47,179 nt of DNA, from NCBI GenBank assembly GCA_026398135.1, contig JAPLTN010000055.1:1-47179 (forward strand), given 5' to 3'. Positions 1-8,361 of the stretch are shown in pieces. How positions within the stretch are numbered: position 1 is the first letter of the stretch; each line of letters starts with the position of its first letter. The notes under the pieces are model-generated. The model did not search any database. It had not been told where the DNA came from and saw nothing but the letters and a program-made list of their open reading frames with translations. This DNA is from Verrucomicrobiota bacterium (GTDB taxonomy: Bacteria > Verrucomicrobiota > Verrucomicrobiia > Opitutales > Opitutaceae). The position numbers and the translations under genes were made by a program.

Positions 1-137
1 GCGCGGTCGGCTAAAAAAGTTTCAGAGGAGAGCGGATTTTTGGCGGCGGGCGGCTACGAGGGAAGACGAGTTTCTGGAGGCATGTAGTGCCGAACACCCC
101 GTTGAGGAGCGCTTGGGTTTCTGCGATACTGCCGGGC

Positions 138-1853
138 ATGTTCCTACGACGCAAAACCAAGTCGGCGCGCGGGGTCGGTTACAGTTATTGGCACTTGTGC
201 CGGACGGTGCGCACCGCGCGTGGGCCGCGTCAGCAGGTCGTCGCCTCGCTCGGCAAGCTCGACGACGCGCAACTGGCGGGCTTGCGCGGGGGCTGGGATG
301 ATTTGCCCGCCCTGTTGCGCGGTGAAACTCCGGCACCCAAGCCGAACACCGCGCCTCTGCCCGGGCTCGGCTCGCCGGGCGATGCGCAGGGCGCCTCCGC
401 CTCGCGTTGGGAGCCAGCCGATCTGCGCGCTCTGCGAGTGGAACGCAGCCGCGACTTCGGCGAGTGTTACCTGGCCCTCTCGCTTTGGCACCGGCTCAAG
501 CTCGATGAGCTGCTCGGCGGGCTTTTGCCCGAGGGCCGCGAGTCGGTGGGCTGGGCGCATACCGCCGCGCTGCTCACCGTCGCGCGGTTTTGCGCGCAAC
601 GCTCCGAACTCGGCGTGGCCGAGCATTGGTATGACACCACCGCGCTCGACGATCTGCTCGGCGTGGACACCCGTCTGGTCAACGACGACCGGCTCTACCG
701 CGCGCTCGATCAGCTCGGCGAGCACAAGGACGCCTTGTGCGCCCACCTGATGATGCGTTACCGCGAGTGGTTTGGGGTGCGCTTCGAGTTTTTGCTCTAC
801 GACGTGACCAGCACCTACTTCGAGGGCGGGGCGGAGCGCAATCCGCAGGCCCAACGCGGTTACTCGCGCGATCAACGCAGCGGCAACAAGCAGGTTTGCA
901 TCGGCCTGGTCTGCACACCCGAGGGCCTGCCGCTGAGCTTCGAGGTGTTCGCGGGCAACCGCGCCGATGTGAGCACGGTCGAGGACATCGTGCGTGCAAT
1001 GGAAACCAAATACGGCCAGGCCGAACGGATCTGGGTGATGGACCGGGGCATGGTCTCCGAGGCGAACATCGCCTTCCTGCGCCAACGCAAGGCGCGCTAC
1101 CTGGTCGGCACGCCGAAGAGCTGGCTGCGCGCCCACGAGCAGACTTTGCTCGAACAATCCGACTGGAAAACCGTGCAGGACGGGCTGGAGGTGCGCCTGG
1201 TCGAACAGCCCGATGGCGAGCCGGGCGAGCGTTACGTGCTATGTCGCAGCGGCGCGCGGGCCGGGAAGGAGCGCGCGATGCTCCAACGCCAGAGCGAGCG
1301 ACTGACGGGAGCGTTGATCAAGATCGACGCCTGGCTGCGCCGCACTCCGCAGGCCGATCAGGAAACGGTGGGGCGCCGGATCGGCCGGCACCTGGGCAAG
1401 TATCCGGCCGCCGCCGCCATCGTAGAGGCAGAGGTATTACGCGATGGGGAAGGCCGTGCCTCCGGCCTGTGCGTCAGCAGCCGGCTCGACGCCGGACAAA
1501 AGGCGCACCGCCAAAAAGGCGCGTATCTGCTCCGCACCAACTGCGAGCAGACCGATCCGGTCTTGTTGTGGAAGTGGTATATCCAGCTCACCCAGGCCGA
1601 GGCGGCGTTTCGCACCGCCAAAAGCGATCTGGGACTGCGACCGGTGTTTCACCACAAGGAGGACAGGGTGCAGGCGCACATCCTGGTCTGCTTCCTGGCC
1701 TTGGCGCTGTGGCGCACACTTGAGCAGTGGATGCACTCAAAGGGGCTGGGCACCTGCGCGCGGCAGTTGGTCAAGGAAGTGGCCGGGATCAAAAGCGTGG
1801 ACGTCATCGTGCCCGTGCGCCGCGCCGAAATCACGACCGAACTCTCGGGTTAA
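138..1853 (+). mobile_element. IS1634-type DDE transposase (IS4 superfamily)
   Basis: Transposase of about 571 residues that would catalyse cut-and-paste movement of its insertion sequence. The N-terminus (MFLRRKTKSARGVGYSYWHL) is typical of IS1634-type transposases. The DDE triad is visible: D222 in YDVTSTYFEGG, D302 in VMDRGMVSEAN and E488 in QAEAAFRTAKSDLGLRP. An in-frame GTG at 87 lies 6 nt after GGAGG (76-80), so a form 17 residues longer is possible; the ATG at 138 fits the family better. The reading frame looks intact. No inverted repeat matching the sequence around 1850 was found in the first 140 bases, so the left end of the IS is either outside the window or not recognisable. The gene runs directly into a LacI-family remnant. 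Confidence 0.9.
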
Positions 1854-1854
1854 T

Positions 1855-2176
1855 CTGGAGTCCATCGCCCGCGAGCTCGGTGTGGCCATTTCCACCGTTT
1901 CCCGCGCCCTGAGCGACCGCCCCGGCATTCACCCCGCCCGCAAAACCCGCCGCCCTGCGCATGCCGGATCTGGCCGGGCTGATCTTCATCCACCGCTGGC
2001 CCGATGCCGTGGTCGCCCAACTGGTTAAAAACCACCCCGCCATTTCCCTGATCCACCGCTATCCCGGACTGCCGGTCGATACCGTGGGCCTCGACGACGA
2101 AGCCAACCTCCACCTCCTCGTCGCCCACCTCCGCGAACGCGGCCAGCCCGGCAACCCCGTGCTCCAATCAGCCTGA
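1855..2176 (+). pseudogene. LacI-family transcriptional regulator remnant
   Basis: Immediately after the transposase stop, the + strand encodes LESIARELGVAISTVSRALS, a classic LacI-family helix-turn-helix (1855-1950). It has no start codon of its own. The frame then breaks, and from 1961 another frame encodes LAGLIFIHRWPDAVV and ISLIHRYPGLPVDTVGLDDE, typical of the periplasmic-binding-protein-like core of LacI/GalR proteins. It ends early with RGQPGNPVLQSA, where ERGHRRI would be expected. Most of the core domain is missing between and after these pieces. I read this as a regulator destroyed by IS insertion followed by internal deletions; it cannot make a working repressor. Confidence 0.8.
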
Positions 2177-2219
2177 ACGCGCCCTCAAATAACGGTTGCG
2201 AAAGCATGCGTCTTGGCAG

Positions 2220-2239
2220 GGCATTCGCTAGCGAATGCC
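2220..2239. repeat. 20-bp perfect palindrome
   Basis: GGCATTCGCTAGCGAATGCC is its own reverse complement. It lies in the short gap between the LacI remnant and the 3' end of the leftward response regulator gene, where a bidirectional terminator or a REP-like element would sit. There is no T-run, so the terminator role is uncertain. Confidence 0.6.
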
Positions 2240-2247
2240 GCTCCGCG

Positions 2248-3456
2248 CTACGCCCCGAGCGTGCTCAACAACACATCGTGGTAAAGCGGCTCGCGCCAGT
2301 CCGGCTCGGCCGCGAACGCCGCCTCCAACGCCGGCACATCCAGTTCGGCGGTGCCCAGATTCTCGTGACGGCAGATATCCACCACCCGGTGCAGCTGCAT
2401 GTAGTCGCCCGCCCACTCCGTCCGCTCGATCCACCCCAGCGCGGCGGGCGTCAGCCGCACCCCGCCCGCGCCGATGCGCCGCAACACCGCCCGCGCGACT
2501 TGCCCCACATCCGCCCGGCGCGTCGCCAGCGGAGCCAGCCCCAGCTTCATCGCCCCCGCCCGCATCAACAACAGCTCGTTAAATTCCCCCGCATCGGCCA
2601 GCGCGCTCAAATCCGCCTCCGCGCATAAAATCAACCGCGCCCGCCCGGCGAACGCCGCGAACTCCCCGCCGCCCGCGATCAGTTTGTGCAACAGCTCCTG
2701 CTGCTCCGCCGCGAGCCGCTCCGCGTTGAGCACGATCAACAACACCGGCCGCGCCTGCGCCCGCGCCGCCGCAAACAACCGGGTGAAATACTCCGCGCCC
2801 ACCCGTTCCGCCGGGCAGGCCAGCAAGACCGCATCCCGCTCCTCGGCCACCGCCACCGCCACATCCAGAAACGCCGCCCCCACCCCGCCCGAGACCGTGG
2901 CCGCGATGCGGAAATCCCGGATCCGCCCGAAGTCCGCCACCAGCTTGCGCACCTGCGCCGAAGCCCCCGCAAACACCGGCTTCTCCAGCGCCGCGTCCGC
3001 CTCGCCCAAAACCTGGAACGGCGGCGCGGTGGGCCCGGCCGACCCCGCTCCCCCGCCCTGCCTGCTTGCCCGCTGAAACCGCGCCAGAATCACCGGGATC
3101 TGGTCGCGCAGTTTGCGCGGATCCACCGGCTTGTCGTAAATCGCCTCGATCCGGTGCGCCTCGTAGCGCGCCCGCAAAGCCGGCGAAAGCGTGCCCGAAC
3201 ACACCGCCACCGGAAGATTCGGCGCGAAGGTCCGCAGCTCGATCAAGGTGCCCAGCCCGTCCAGCTCGGGCATGTCGTTGTCCAGAATCGCCAGATCAAA
3301 ACTCTGCGCGCGCAGCTTGGCCAGCGCCTCGCGGCCGTTCACCACGCTGGTCACGTCGAAGCCGGTGTTCTTGAGCAAAATCGCCAGCACCGTCCGGCAC
3401 ACGTCGGAATCATCGGCGATCAAAATACGAGCCCGGGCAACGGTGTCGGCAGACAT
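2248..3456 (-). CDS. Response regulator: receiver domain plus degenerate sigma54-type AAA+ domain
   Basis: 402-residue cytoplasmic signalling protein. Residues about 10-125 form a receiver domain with acidic pair D15-D16, phosphoacceptor D59 (LAILDNDMPELDG), S87 and K109 (YDKP). After an Ala/Gly-rich linker, residues about 160-400 resemble the ATPase part of NtrC-type activators (FGRIRDFRIAATVSGGVGAAF, then LLIVLNAERL, then RADVGQVARAVLRRI). However, the Walker A GESGTGKE and the GAFTGA loop are absent, and there is no C-terminal Fis-type HTH. It is therefore unlikely to hydrolyse ATP or activate sigma54, and more likely acts through protein contacts. The unknown gene upstream on the same strand begins its stop 24 bp before this start, suggesting an operon. 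Confidence 0.75.
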   Translation of the reverse strand: MSADTVARARILIADDSDVCRTVLAILLKNTGFDVTSVVNGREALAKLRAQSFDLAILDNDMPELDGLGTLIELRTFAPNLPVAVCSGTLSPALRARYEAHRIEAIYDKPVDPRKLRDQIPVILARFQRASRQGGGAGSAGPTAPPFQVLGEADAALEKPVFAGASAQVRKLVADFGRIRDFRIAATVSGGVGAAFLDVAVAVAEERDAVLLACPAERVGAEYFTRLFAAARAQARPVLLIVLNAERLAAEQQELLHKLIAGGGEFAAFAGRARLILCAEADLSALADAGEFNELLLMRAGAMKLGLAPLATRRADVGQVARAVLRRIGAGGVRLTPAALGWIERTEWAGDYMQLHRVVDICRHENLGTAELDVPALEAAFAAEPDWREPLYHDVLLSTLGA

Positions 3457-3480
3457 GGTTCCGCACTAAAACGCACCCGC

Positions 3481-4182
3481 TCAGCCAAGCAAGCCCGCCA
3501 GCACCGCATCGCGGCTCAGCCGGAACGCGTCCCGCACCGCCGCAAACTCCGCCAGGCAACTCGCCGGCGAACCCGCCCGCGGCAGACGCAGCGCCAGCGT
3601 GGCCCCGTCGCACTCCACCCGCGCCGCCACCCCCGGCACCGTCAGCTCGCACCGGCTGCAATCGGAAGGATAAGTGACGCGCAACGCATCCGGCCGCTCC
3701 GCATCCAGCGCCTCCACCGCGTCGATCACCGCCTCGACCCGCAGCCCGCGCGCCAGATCAAAAACCACCGCGTCAAACTGCCCGGCGAACAACCCGTCAA
3801 ACTCCGGCATTTGCGCCAAATTCCCCGAACGCAACGAGTGCAGCCCGCGCGTCAGCGAGTAGCGCGCCGGATCGGCCGGATCGAGCGCGTAGGCCAGTTC
3901 CCAGCAAAAGTCCCGGGTGGTGAGCGTGGCCAGCCCCGCGCCCAGCTCGAGCGAGATGCCGGCCCGTTTGTAGCCCAGCGCGGTGCGCGCGCGTTGAAAC
4001 ATCGCCTCGGCCTCCTCGGCGAGCTCGGCGGCGCAGAGCCGGGCCAGAAACCCGCTGGTGGCGGCGTTGACCGCGTCGGGCAAGCTGTGGCGGGACTTGT
4101 CGTAGCCGCGCAGATTTTTCACCCAGCCCCCCGTCCCGCCGGTGAGGCGAACCTGGGAGATTTTGGAAAACGGGTTATCCAT
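3481..4182 (-). CDS. Unknown conserved-looking protein
   Basis: 233 residues from the ATG at 4182 (MDNPFSKISQVRL); an upstream in-frame extension to 4242 is low-complexity and unlikely. I do not recognise a family. The middle contains GISLELGAGLATLTTRDFCWELAYALDP and YSLTRGLHSLRSGNLAQMPEF. There is no signal peptide, membrane segment or obvious enzymatic motif. It shares strand and close spacing with the response regulator downstream, so a role in the same signalling unit is plausible but unproven. Confidence 0.6.
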   Translation of the reverse strand: MDNPFSKISQVRLTGGTGGWVKNLRGYDKSRHSLPDAVNAATSGFLARLCAAELAEEAEAMFQRARTALGYKRAGISLELGAGLATLTTRDFCWELAYALDPADPARYSLTRGLHSLRSGNLAQMPEFDGLFAGQFDAVVFDLARGLRVEAVIDAVEALDAERPDALRVTYPSDCSRCELTVPGVAARVECDGATLALRLPRAGSPASCLAEFAAVRDAFRLSRDAVLAGLLG

Positions 4183-4491
4183 GCGCGCCGCAGCGTGGGT
4201 TTTTTCCCCGCCGCGCCAAGCCCGCACCCCGCCCCCCCGCAATTAACCCCAACCCTACCCGCACCTCCCCCGTAATTCCCCCCTCCCCCGGCCCCTCCCC
4301 CTCCGCCGACCATTCCCCCGCCGCCCGCCCGGCCAGCCCCGCCCCCGGCATCAAGTAACCTATTAGGTTACTTTGTATTGGATGGGGCGAGCCGGGCCGG
4401 CGGCATGGGAATAGGCAGGGGGTGGCCTGCGCGCAGTGTTAAGGAGTAGGGCATCCCGATCAGGGTTTTGCCGCTTGCATATACCTCTTGA
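4183..4491. other. Gene-free divergent promoter region with palindrome copy 1
   Basis: About 310 bases separating a leftward and a rightward gene. The left half is strongly C-rich (4220-4345). The only recognisable element is the 21-bp palindrome at 4353-4373. I see no small ORF or RNA gene. Confidence 0.5.
4353..4373 (+). repeat. Dispersed 21-bp palindrome, copy 1
   Basis: AAGTAACCTATTAGGTTACTT: two perfect 10-bp arms around one central base. The left flank CGCCCCCGGCATC and right flank TGT are shared with other copies. It ends 119 bp before the GTG of the metallophosphatase gene. Confidence 0.85.
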
Positions 4492-5355
4492 GTGGCAGGC
4501 ATCGGCACCGGTTTCAGGATTGAACCAGCGCCCCAGCAGCCGACATTACGCGTTGTGTTGCCCAACGCCGAAATCCCCGCCGATCGACCCGCCCTGCTTG
4601 TGCCCGATGTGCACCAGGATCTGGATTTCCTCGAGCGCGCGGTGGACCTCGCCCGGCGCGAATCCGCCACCCTGGTGTTTCTCGGCGATTACGTGGACTC
4701 GATCAACCCGCGCTGGCGCAGCCCCGCCGCCCAGCGCGCCATCGCCACCGCACTGATTGAACTGCCTCGCACCCACCGCCCGGGCTGTGTTTTCCACGTC
4801 GGCAACCACGATATGCAGGCCCTGCGCGTCGCCCGTTACCGGGCGGCCTTGCTCGCCGACGGCAATACCGCGCAAATCACCCAACTCGACGCCGCCCTGC
4901 CCGAGGCCGCCTCCTATGCCGAACTGCCGGGGCTCTGGCCGGTGAGTTTCCTGCGCACCTGGCGCATCTCCAGCCTCGTGCACGGCTTCCTCTTGAGCCA
5001 CGCCGGCGTGGCCCGCCTGCACTGGCCCTGGCTTGCCTCTCCCGAGCCCGCCACCCAGGCGCAAACCTTCCTCGCCCAAGCCACCGCCACTTGGGAAAAC
5101 TGGGTGGACAAAAACGAAGACAGTCCGCTCTTCGAGGTCGGCCCCGGCCGCGGCGGCACCCGCGCGGCGGTGGGCGGTCCCTTGTGGCTGGATTGGGATA
5201 GCGAGTTCGTGGACGACCTGCCCCTGCCTCAAATCGTCGGGCATACCCGCGGCGCCCAGGCGCGCCACAAGGATCGCAGCTGGTGCATCGATTGCGCGCA
5301 GACCACCGTCGCCCTGCTTGATCCCGATTTCGGCCTGCGCATCCTCCCGCTCTGA
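4492..5355 (+). CDS. Calcineurin-like metallophosphoesterase
   Basis: 287-residue protein with every metal-binding block of the calcineurin-like superfamily in order: DVH (39-41), GDYVDS (65-70), GNHD (104-107), SHAG (169-172) and GHT (250-252). These ligate a dinuclear metal centre that hydrolyses phosphoesters. The substrate cannot be told. The GTG at 4492 is the furthest start and lacks a clear ribosome site; another GTG at 4555 is possible, because conserved sequence begins near residue 35. The stop is 2 bp before the ATG of the DTW-domain gene, so the two are translationally coupled and may act on the same RNA pathway (inference). Confidence 0.85.
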   Translation: MAGIGTGFRIEPAPQQPTLRVVLPNAEIPADRPALLVPDVHQDLDFLERAVDLARRESATLVFLGDYVDSINPRWRSPAAQRAIATALIELPRTHRPGCVFHVGNHDMQALRVARYRAALLADGNTAQITQLDAALPEAASYAELPGLWPVSFLRTWRISSLVHGFLLSHAGVARLHWPWLASPEPATQAQTFLAQATATWENWVDKNEDSPLFEVGPGRGGTRAAVGGPLWLDWDSEFVDDLPLPQIVGHTRGAQARHKDRSWCIDCAQTTVALLDPDFGLRILPL

Positions 5356-5357
5356 CC

Positions 5358-6074
5358 ATGGCGCGCAGCGTCGTCCTCCAAGGCACCCACCGCTGCGCGC
5401 GGTGCGAACTCCCGCCCCGCTGGTGCATCTGCTCCGTCCAACGCACCGTGCACTGTCCGCTCCGGGTGGACATCCTGCAACACGCCCTCGAAGCCCACCG
5501 CCCGAGCAGCACCGGCAATCTCATCCCCCGCGTGCTGGCCGATACGCGGATCCACTCCTACCGGCGCGAACGCGGCGTGGACCGGGCCGAAATCATCCGC
5601 CCGGATTGCGAGGAGCTCTGGATTCTGCACCCCCGCGGCGAAGCCCCGCCCGACGCGCCGCCTCCGCCCGAACGCCTGCAAATCCTGCTCCTCGACGCCA
5701 ACTGGGCCCAGGCCGGGGGCATGCTCACACAGGTGCAAAACTGGGGCCGTCGCGTCCGCCTGCCCATGTCGGGCGCGAGCCGCTACGCCCTGCGCGCGCA
5801 GAACGGCGCGGACCGATTCTCCACCTTCGAGGCCTTGCTCTTCCTGCTCTCGGCCCTCGGCCTTCAGGCTAGCGCCGACGCCCTCCGCCTTCAGTTTGAG
5901 CTCCACGTTTATGCCGGCCTCTGTTCGCGCGGGCGCAAAAACGAGGCCGCCGCGTATCTGGACGCGTCGCCGGTCAAAACCGCGTTTCCCGAGCTTCTGG
6001 CGGAGTTTGCCCGCCGCCGCCCGGCCGATGACAGCGGACCCAAAGTTAACCGCCCGCCAGCATCGGCTCCTTGA
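5358..6074 (+). CDS. DTW-domain tRNA-uridine aminocarboxypropyltransferase-like protein
   Basis: 238 residues. N-terminal Cys-rich motif (C13, C16, C23, C25 with PPRWC) and the STFEAL block (155-160) are diagnostic of the DTW family, which includes TapT/DTWD2 enzymes that add an aminocarboxypropyl group from SAM to tRNA uridine. The family-naming motif reads DANW (113-116) instead of D-x-T-W, keeping the D and W. The gene starts 2 bp after the metallophosphatase stop, and its last 29 bp overlap the convergent SET-domain gene. Confidence 0.8.
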   Translation: MARSVVLQGTHRCARCELPPRWCICSVQRTVHCPLRVDILQHALEAHRPSSTGNLIPRVLADTRIHSYRRERGVDRAEIIRPDCEELWILHPRGEAPPDAPPPPERLQILLLDANWAQAGGMLTQVQNWGRRVRLPMSGASRYALRAQNGADRFSTFEALLFLLSALGLQASADALRLQFELHVYAGLCSRGRKNEAAAYLDASPVKTAFPELLAEFARRRPADDSGPKVNRPPASAP

Positions 6075-6657
6075 TGCCGCCGCCGCGATAGTGGTGGTGA
6101 ATGGGCCGCAAACGCTCGGGCGCGGCCAGCGCGGCTTCGATTTCCGCCTTATCCCGCACCACGTCCCAAAGCGGCTGGGGCACGTTGCGAATCAAGAAAA
6201 ACGCCGCCCGAGCGGCCGCGTCCCACAAGTCGCCGTGGCGCACCATGTCGTCCGGCAGCACGTGGCCCCGGCACGCCGTGGTGGCGCAGCCGCAGGGAAA
6301 GGGTTCGCCGGGGTTGAGCGTGCCGTAGTCGTCGGTCAGCTCCTCGCCCTCCGCGATGTCGCGCACCGCCAGCTCGAAGTCGTAGCCGACCGAGAGGCAG
6401 TTGGCGGAGCAGGAGTGATTAAAAAACCGCGCATGGTCCCAGCACAGGATGTGACGCCCCTTTCCATCCACGTAGGCGTAGATCTGCAACTGCTTGCGGG
6501 CATAGGGCGGCAGGGCGGCGACCTGCTCGGGCTGAAACGTTTGATCGAGGGCGTCGAGCGCCCAGACGATGGTGCCTTTGGGAATCGGTTTGGTGGCGAA
6601 AACGCCCCAGCCAATGTGCGGGTTTACGAACCGGAGTTCGGTGTGAGGGTGGACCAT
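6046..6657 (-). CDS. SET-domain protein lysine methyltransferase-like
   Basis: 203 residues. The SET fold is clear: GWGVFA (16-21), FFNHSCSANC (78-87, SAM/catalytic pseudoknot), ELTDDYG with catalytic-type Tyr111, then a post-SET-like Cys cluster C122, C124, C129. Proteins with this layout transfer methyl from SAM to lysine side chains. Targets in bacteria are mostly unknown. SET genes in free-living bacteria are usually ascribed to exchange with eukaryotes or chlamydiae. It overlaps the 3' end of the DTW gene tail to tail by 29 bp. Confidence 0.85.
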   Translation of the reverse strand: MVHPHTELRFVNPHIGWGVFATKPIPKGTIVWALDALDQTFQPEQVAALPPYARKQLQIYAYVDGKGRHILCWDHARFFNHSCSANCLSVGYDFELAVRDIAEGEELTDDYGTLNPGEPFPCGCATTACRGHVLPDDMVRHGDLWDAAARAAFFLIRNVPQPLWDVVRDKAEIEAALAAPERLRPIHHHYRGGGIKEPMLAGG

Positions 6658-6760
6658 AATGGGTCGGGTGGCAGGGCAGGACGTAGCACGCCGCGCGCCG
6701 GAATCAAGGCGGCGAAAAAATAAGCTTGGGCCGGGGCGACCGCGCGTCGTCGTTTAACCC

Positions 6761-7732
6761 ATGCACGCCCTCGACGCCCTTCCCGCCGGTCCGGCGGGCC
6801 AGTTGATCATCCACCATGGCCTGAGCCTCATCCCCGCCGAAGGTGCCTGGTTCGCCCTCACCCACGTGAGCGAGGAACGCATCCCCGCCGAGGCCCTGCC
6901 GCCCCGCTACGCCGGCACCGGCTCGCGCCCGGCGGGCAACGCCATCCTCGCCCTGATAACGCGACGGGACTTCTCCGCCCTGCACCGCCTGCGCTCCGCC
7001 GAGACCTGGCATTTCCACGGCGGCGACGCCGCCGAACTGCTCCTCCTCCACCCCGATGGTCGCGCCGAGGCAGCCATTTTCGGACCCGATTCCCTGCACG
7101 GCCAACACCCCCAGATCACCGTGCCCGCCGGCGTGTGGATGGGCGCACGCCCGGTGCGCGACCACGCGGAGGCCTACACGTTTTTCGGCTGCACCCTCTC
7201 GCCCGGTTTTGACTACTCCGACTACGAACCCGGCTACCGAGAACCGCTCGCCGCCGCCTATCCCGCCGAGGCCGAACGCATCGCCGCGCTCACCCGCGAG
7301 GCGTTTATTCACCCACCCGCCACCACTGCGGCCGCGCCCGCAACGTCCCCCTCGACCAGCGGAGTATTCACGCCGCAATCCAGTCCCGCGCTGGCCATCG
7401 GCCACTGCGTATCTTTGCAGGAAATCGTCGGTCGCGCCGCGCCCGGCCAAAGTGAAAACCTGAGCATCACCCGCTTCCGCCTGGAACCGGGAGCCACCAC
7501 CGGCTCCAGCCGCTACCAGGGCGCGGACGAGCACTTCTACATCCTCTCCGGTCACGGCGTGGCCGAAATCGAAGATCGACGCACGCCCATCGGCCCGGGC
7601 GACGTCGTGCGGGTGCGCCGCGGCGCCCCCCACGCACTCACCGCCGATGCGCCCGCCGCGTTGGAGTTTCTCGCCCTCATCGCCCCCGCCTTCAACCCCG
7701 CCCACTACGCGCCGGAGGCCGCGCCGAATTAA
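6761..7732 (+). CDS. Double-cupin protein (DUF985/cupin_5 plus cupin_2)
   Basis: 323 residues with two beta-barrel domains. Residues about 15-165 match the cupin_5/DUF985 family (TWHFHGGDAAELLLLHPDG, GVWMGARPV, TFFGCTLSPGFDYSDYE). Residues about 210-315 are a conserved-barrel cupin (ITRFRLEPGATTGSSRY, EHFYILSGHGVAEI, GPGDVVRVRRGAPHALT) with candidate metal ligands in EHFY and PH. A fusion of these two types suggests a small-molecule (sugar or derivative) binding or isomerising enzyme; the substrate is unknown. The linker near 180-200 is Ala/Thr/Pro-rich. The stop overlaps the convergent PIN gene by 4 bp. Confidence 0.75.
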   Translation: MHALDALPAGPAGQLIIHHGLSLIPAEGAWFALTHVSEERIPAEALPPRYAGTGSRPAGNAILALITRRDFSALHRLRSAETWHFHGGDAAELLLLHPDGRAEAAIFGPDSLHGQHPQITVPAGVWMGARPVRDHAEAYTFFGCTLSPGFDYSDYEPGYREPLAAAYPAEAERIAALTREAFIHPPATTAAAPATSPSTSGVFTPQSSPALAIGHCVSLQEIVGRAAPGQSENLSITRFRLEPGATTGSSRYQGADEHFYILSGHGVAEIEDRRTPIGPGDVVRVRRGAPHALTADAPAALEFLALIAPAFNPAHYAPEAAPN

Positions 7733-8139
7733 CCGTAAAATTCGCCGCGCGGTGATACGAACGGAACGCGGTAGGCAGAAAAATCACGATGATCCGTCGT
7801 CACGACAACGGCACCCTTGTGGCGACGAGCGAGAAGCACTGCTCCCGCGTCGGCGTAGTCCATGCGAGGTGCCCAGCGAACCATAAGGGCGAGCACTTCG
7901 GCGGGGGCGGGATCCTCTATGCTCATACCTTCGATAAACGCGGCCAAGGTGCTAAGACCCCGCGCCTCATTTTGCAGAAGATGTGTAGCTTCTGCGATAG
8001 CCGCCGTGGTGATATAAACAGCCGGACAATTTACGCTGCCAAGGCGCATCTTGGCCCACGCATGGTCTGGATCCCGCACATTAAGCGCGGCTATCACCGG
8101 ACCCGCATCAAGTATTATGATCGGCTGCGATACGGGCAT
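7729..8139 (-). CDS. PIN-domain ribonuclease, VapC-like toxin candidate
   Basis: 136 residues with the PIN acidic set: D11 (IIILDAGP), E50 (AAIAEATHLL), D94/D97 (MDYADAGAV) and D116 (TTDHRDF). PIN proteins are Mg-dependent RNases, commonly toxins of VapBC-type pairs. A 63-codon ORF upstream on the same strand overlaps its start and may be the antitoxin. The codon choice looks less GC-biased than in the neighbours, as expected for a mobile module. Confidence 0.8.
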   Translation of the reverse strand: MPVSQPIIILDAGPVIAALNVRDPDHAWAKMRLGSVNCPAVYITTAAIAEATHLLQNEARGLSTLAAFIEGMSIEDPAPAEVLALMVRWAPRMDYADAGAVLLARRHKGAVVVTTDHRDFSAYRVPFVSPRGEFYG

Positions 8140-8299
8140 GAATCAGACGCTTTGCTGAGGAGCCTTTGACGGGAGCAAATGAGAGCGAGCCAAACAGATG
8201 TTCCCGTCCGGAAAAAACGCCGCCCAAAGGCACCATCGGCACCGTGACGTCTCTCTTCCGGGAACGCTGCGGCTTTTTCGTTTTAGTGAGCGTGCTCAT
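8108..8299 (-). CDS. Small protein upstream of PIN toxin, candidate antitoxin
   Basis: 63-residue ORF (MSTLTKTKKPQRSRKRDVTV at the N-terminus) that overlaps the PIN start by 32 bp in another frame. The size and position fit an antitoxin, and the basic N-terminus could contact nucleic acid. The sequence does not resemble an AbrB, Phd or RHH antitoxin that I can recognise, and no strong ribosome site precedes it. It could be spurious. Confidence 0.4.
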   Translation of the reverse strand: MSTLTKTKKPQRSRKRDVTVPMVPLGGVFSGREHLFGSLSFAPVKGSSAKRLIHARIAADHNT

Positions 8300-8361
8300 G
8301 AACTTTGACAGTGCGGCAGAGTGCTCGCTTGGCAATAGCGTGCCACCTGAATTTCCCGCGG

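Noticed and set aside
4353-4373. Palindrome family as LexA (SOS) boxes because copies precede recQ and a Y-family polymerase
   Set aside because: The verrucomicrobial LexA box reported is TGTTC-N4-GAACA, which does not match. Three other copies precede genes without an SOS link.
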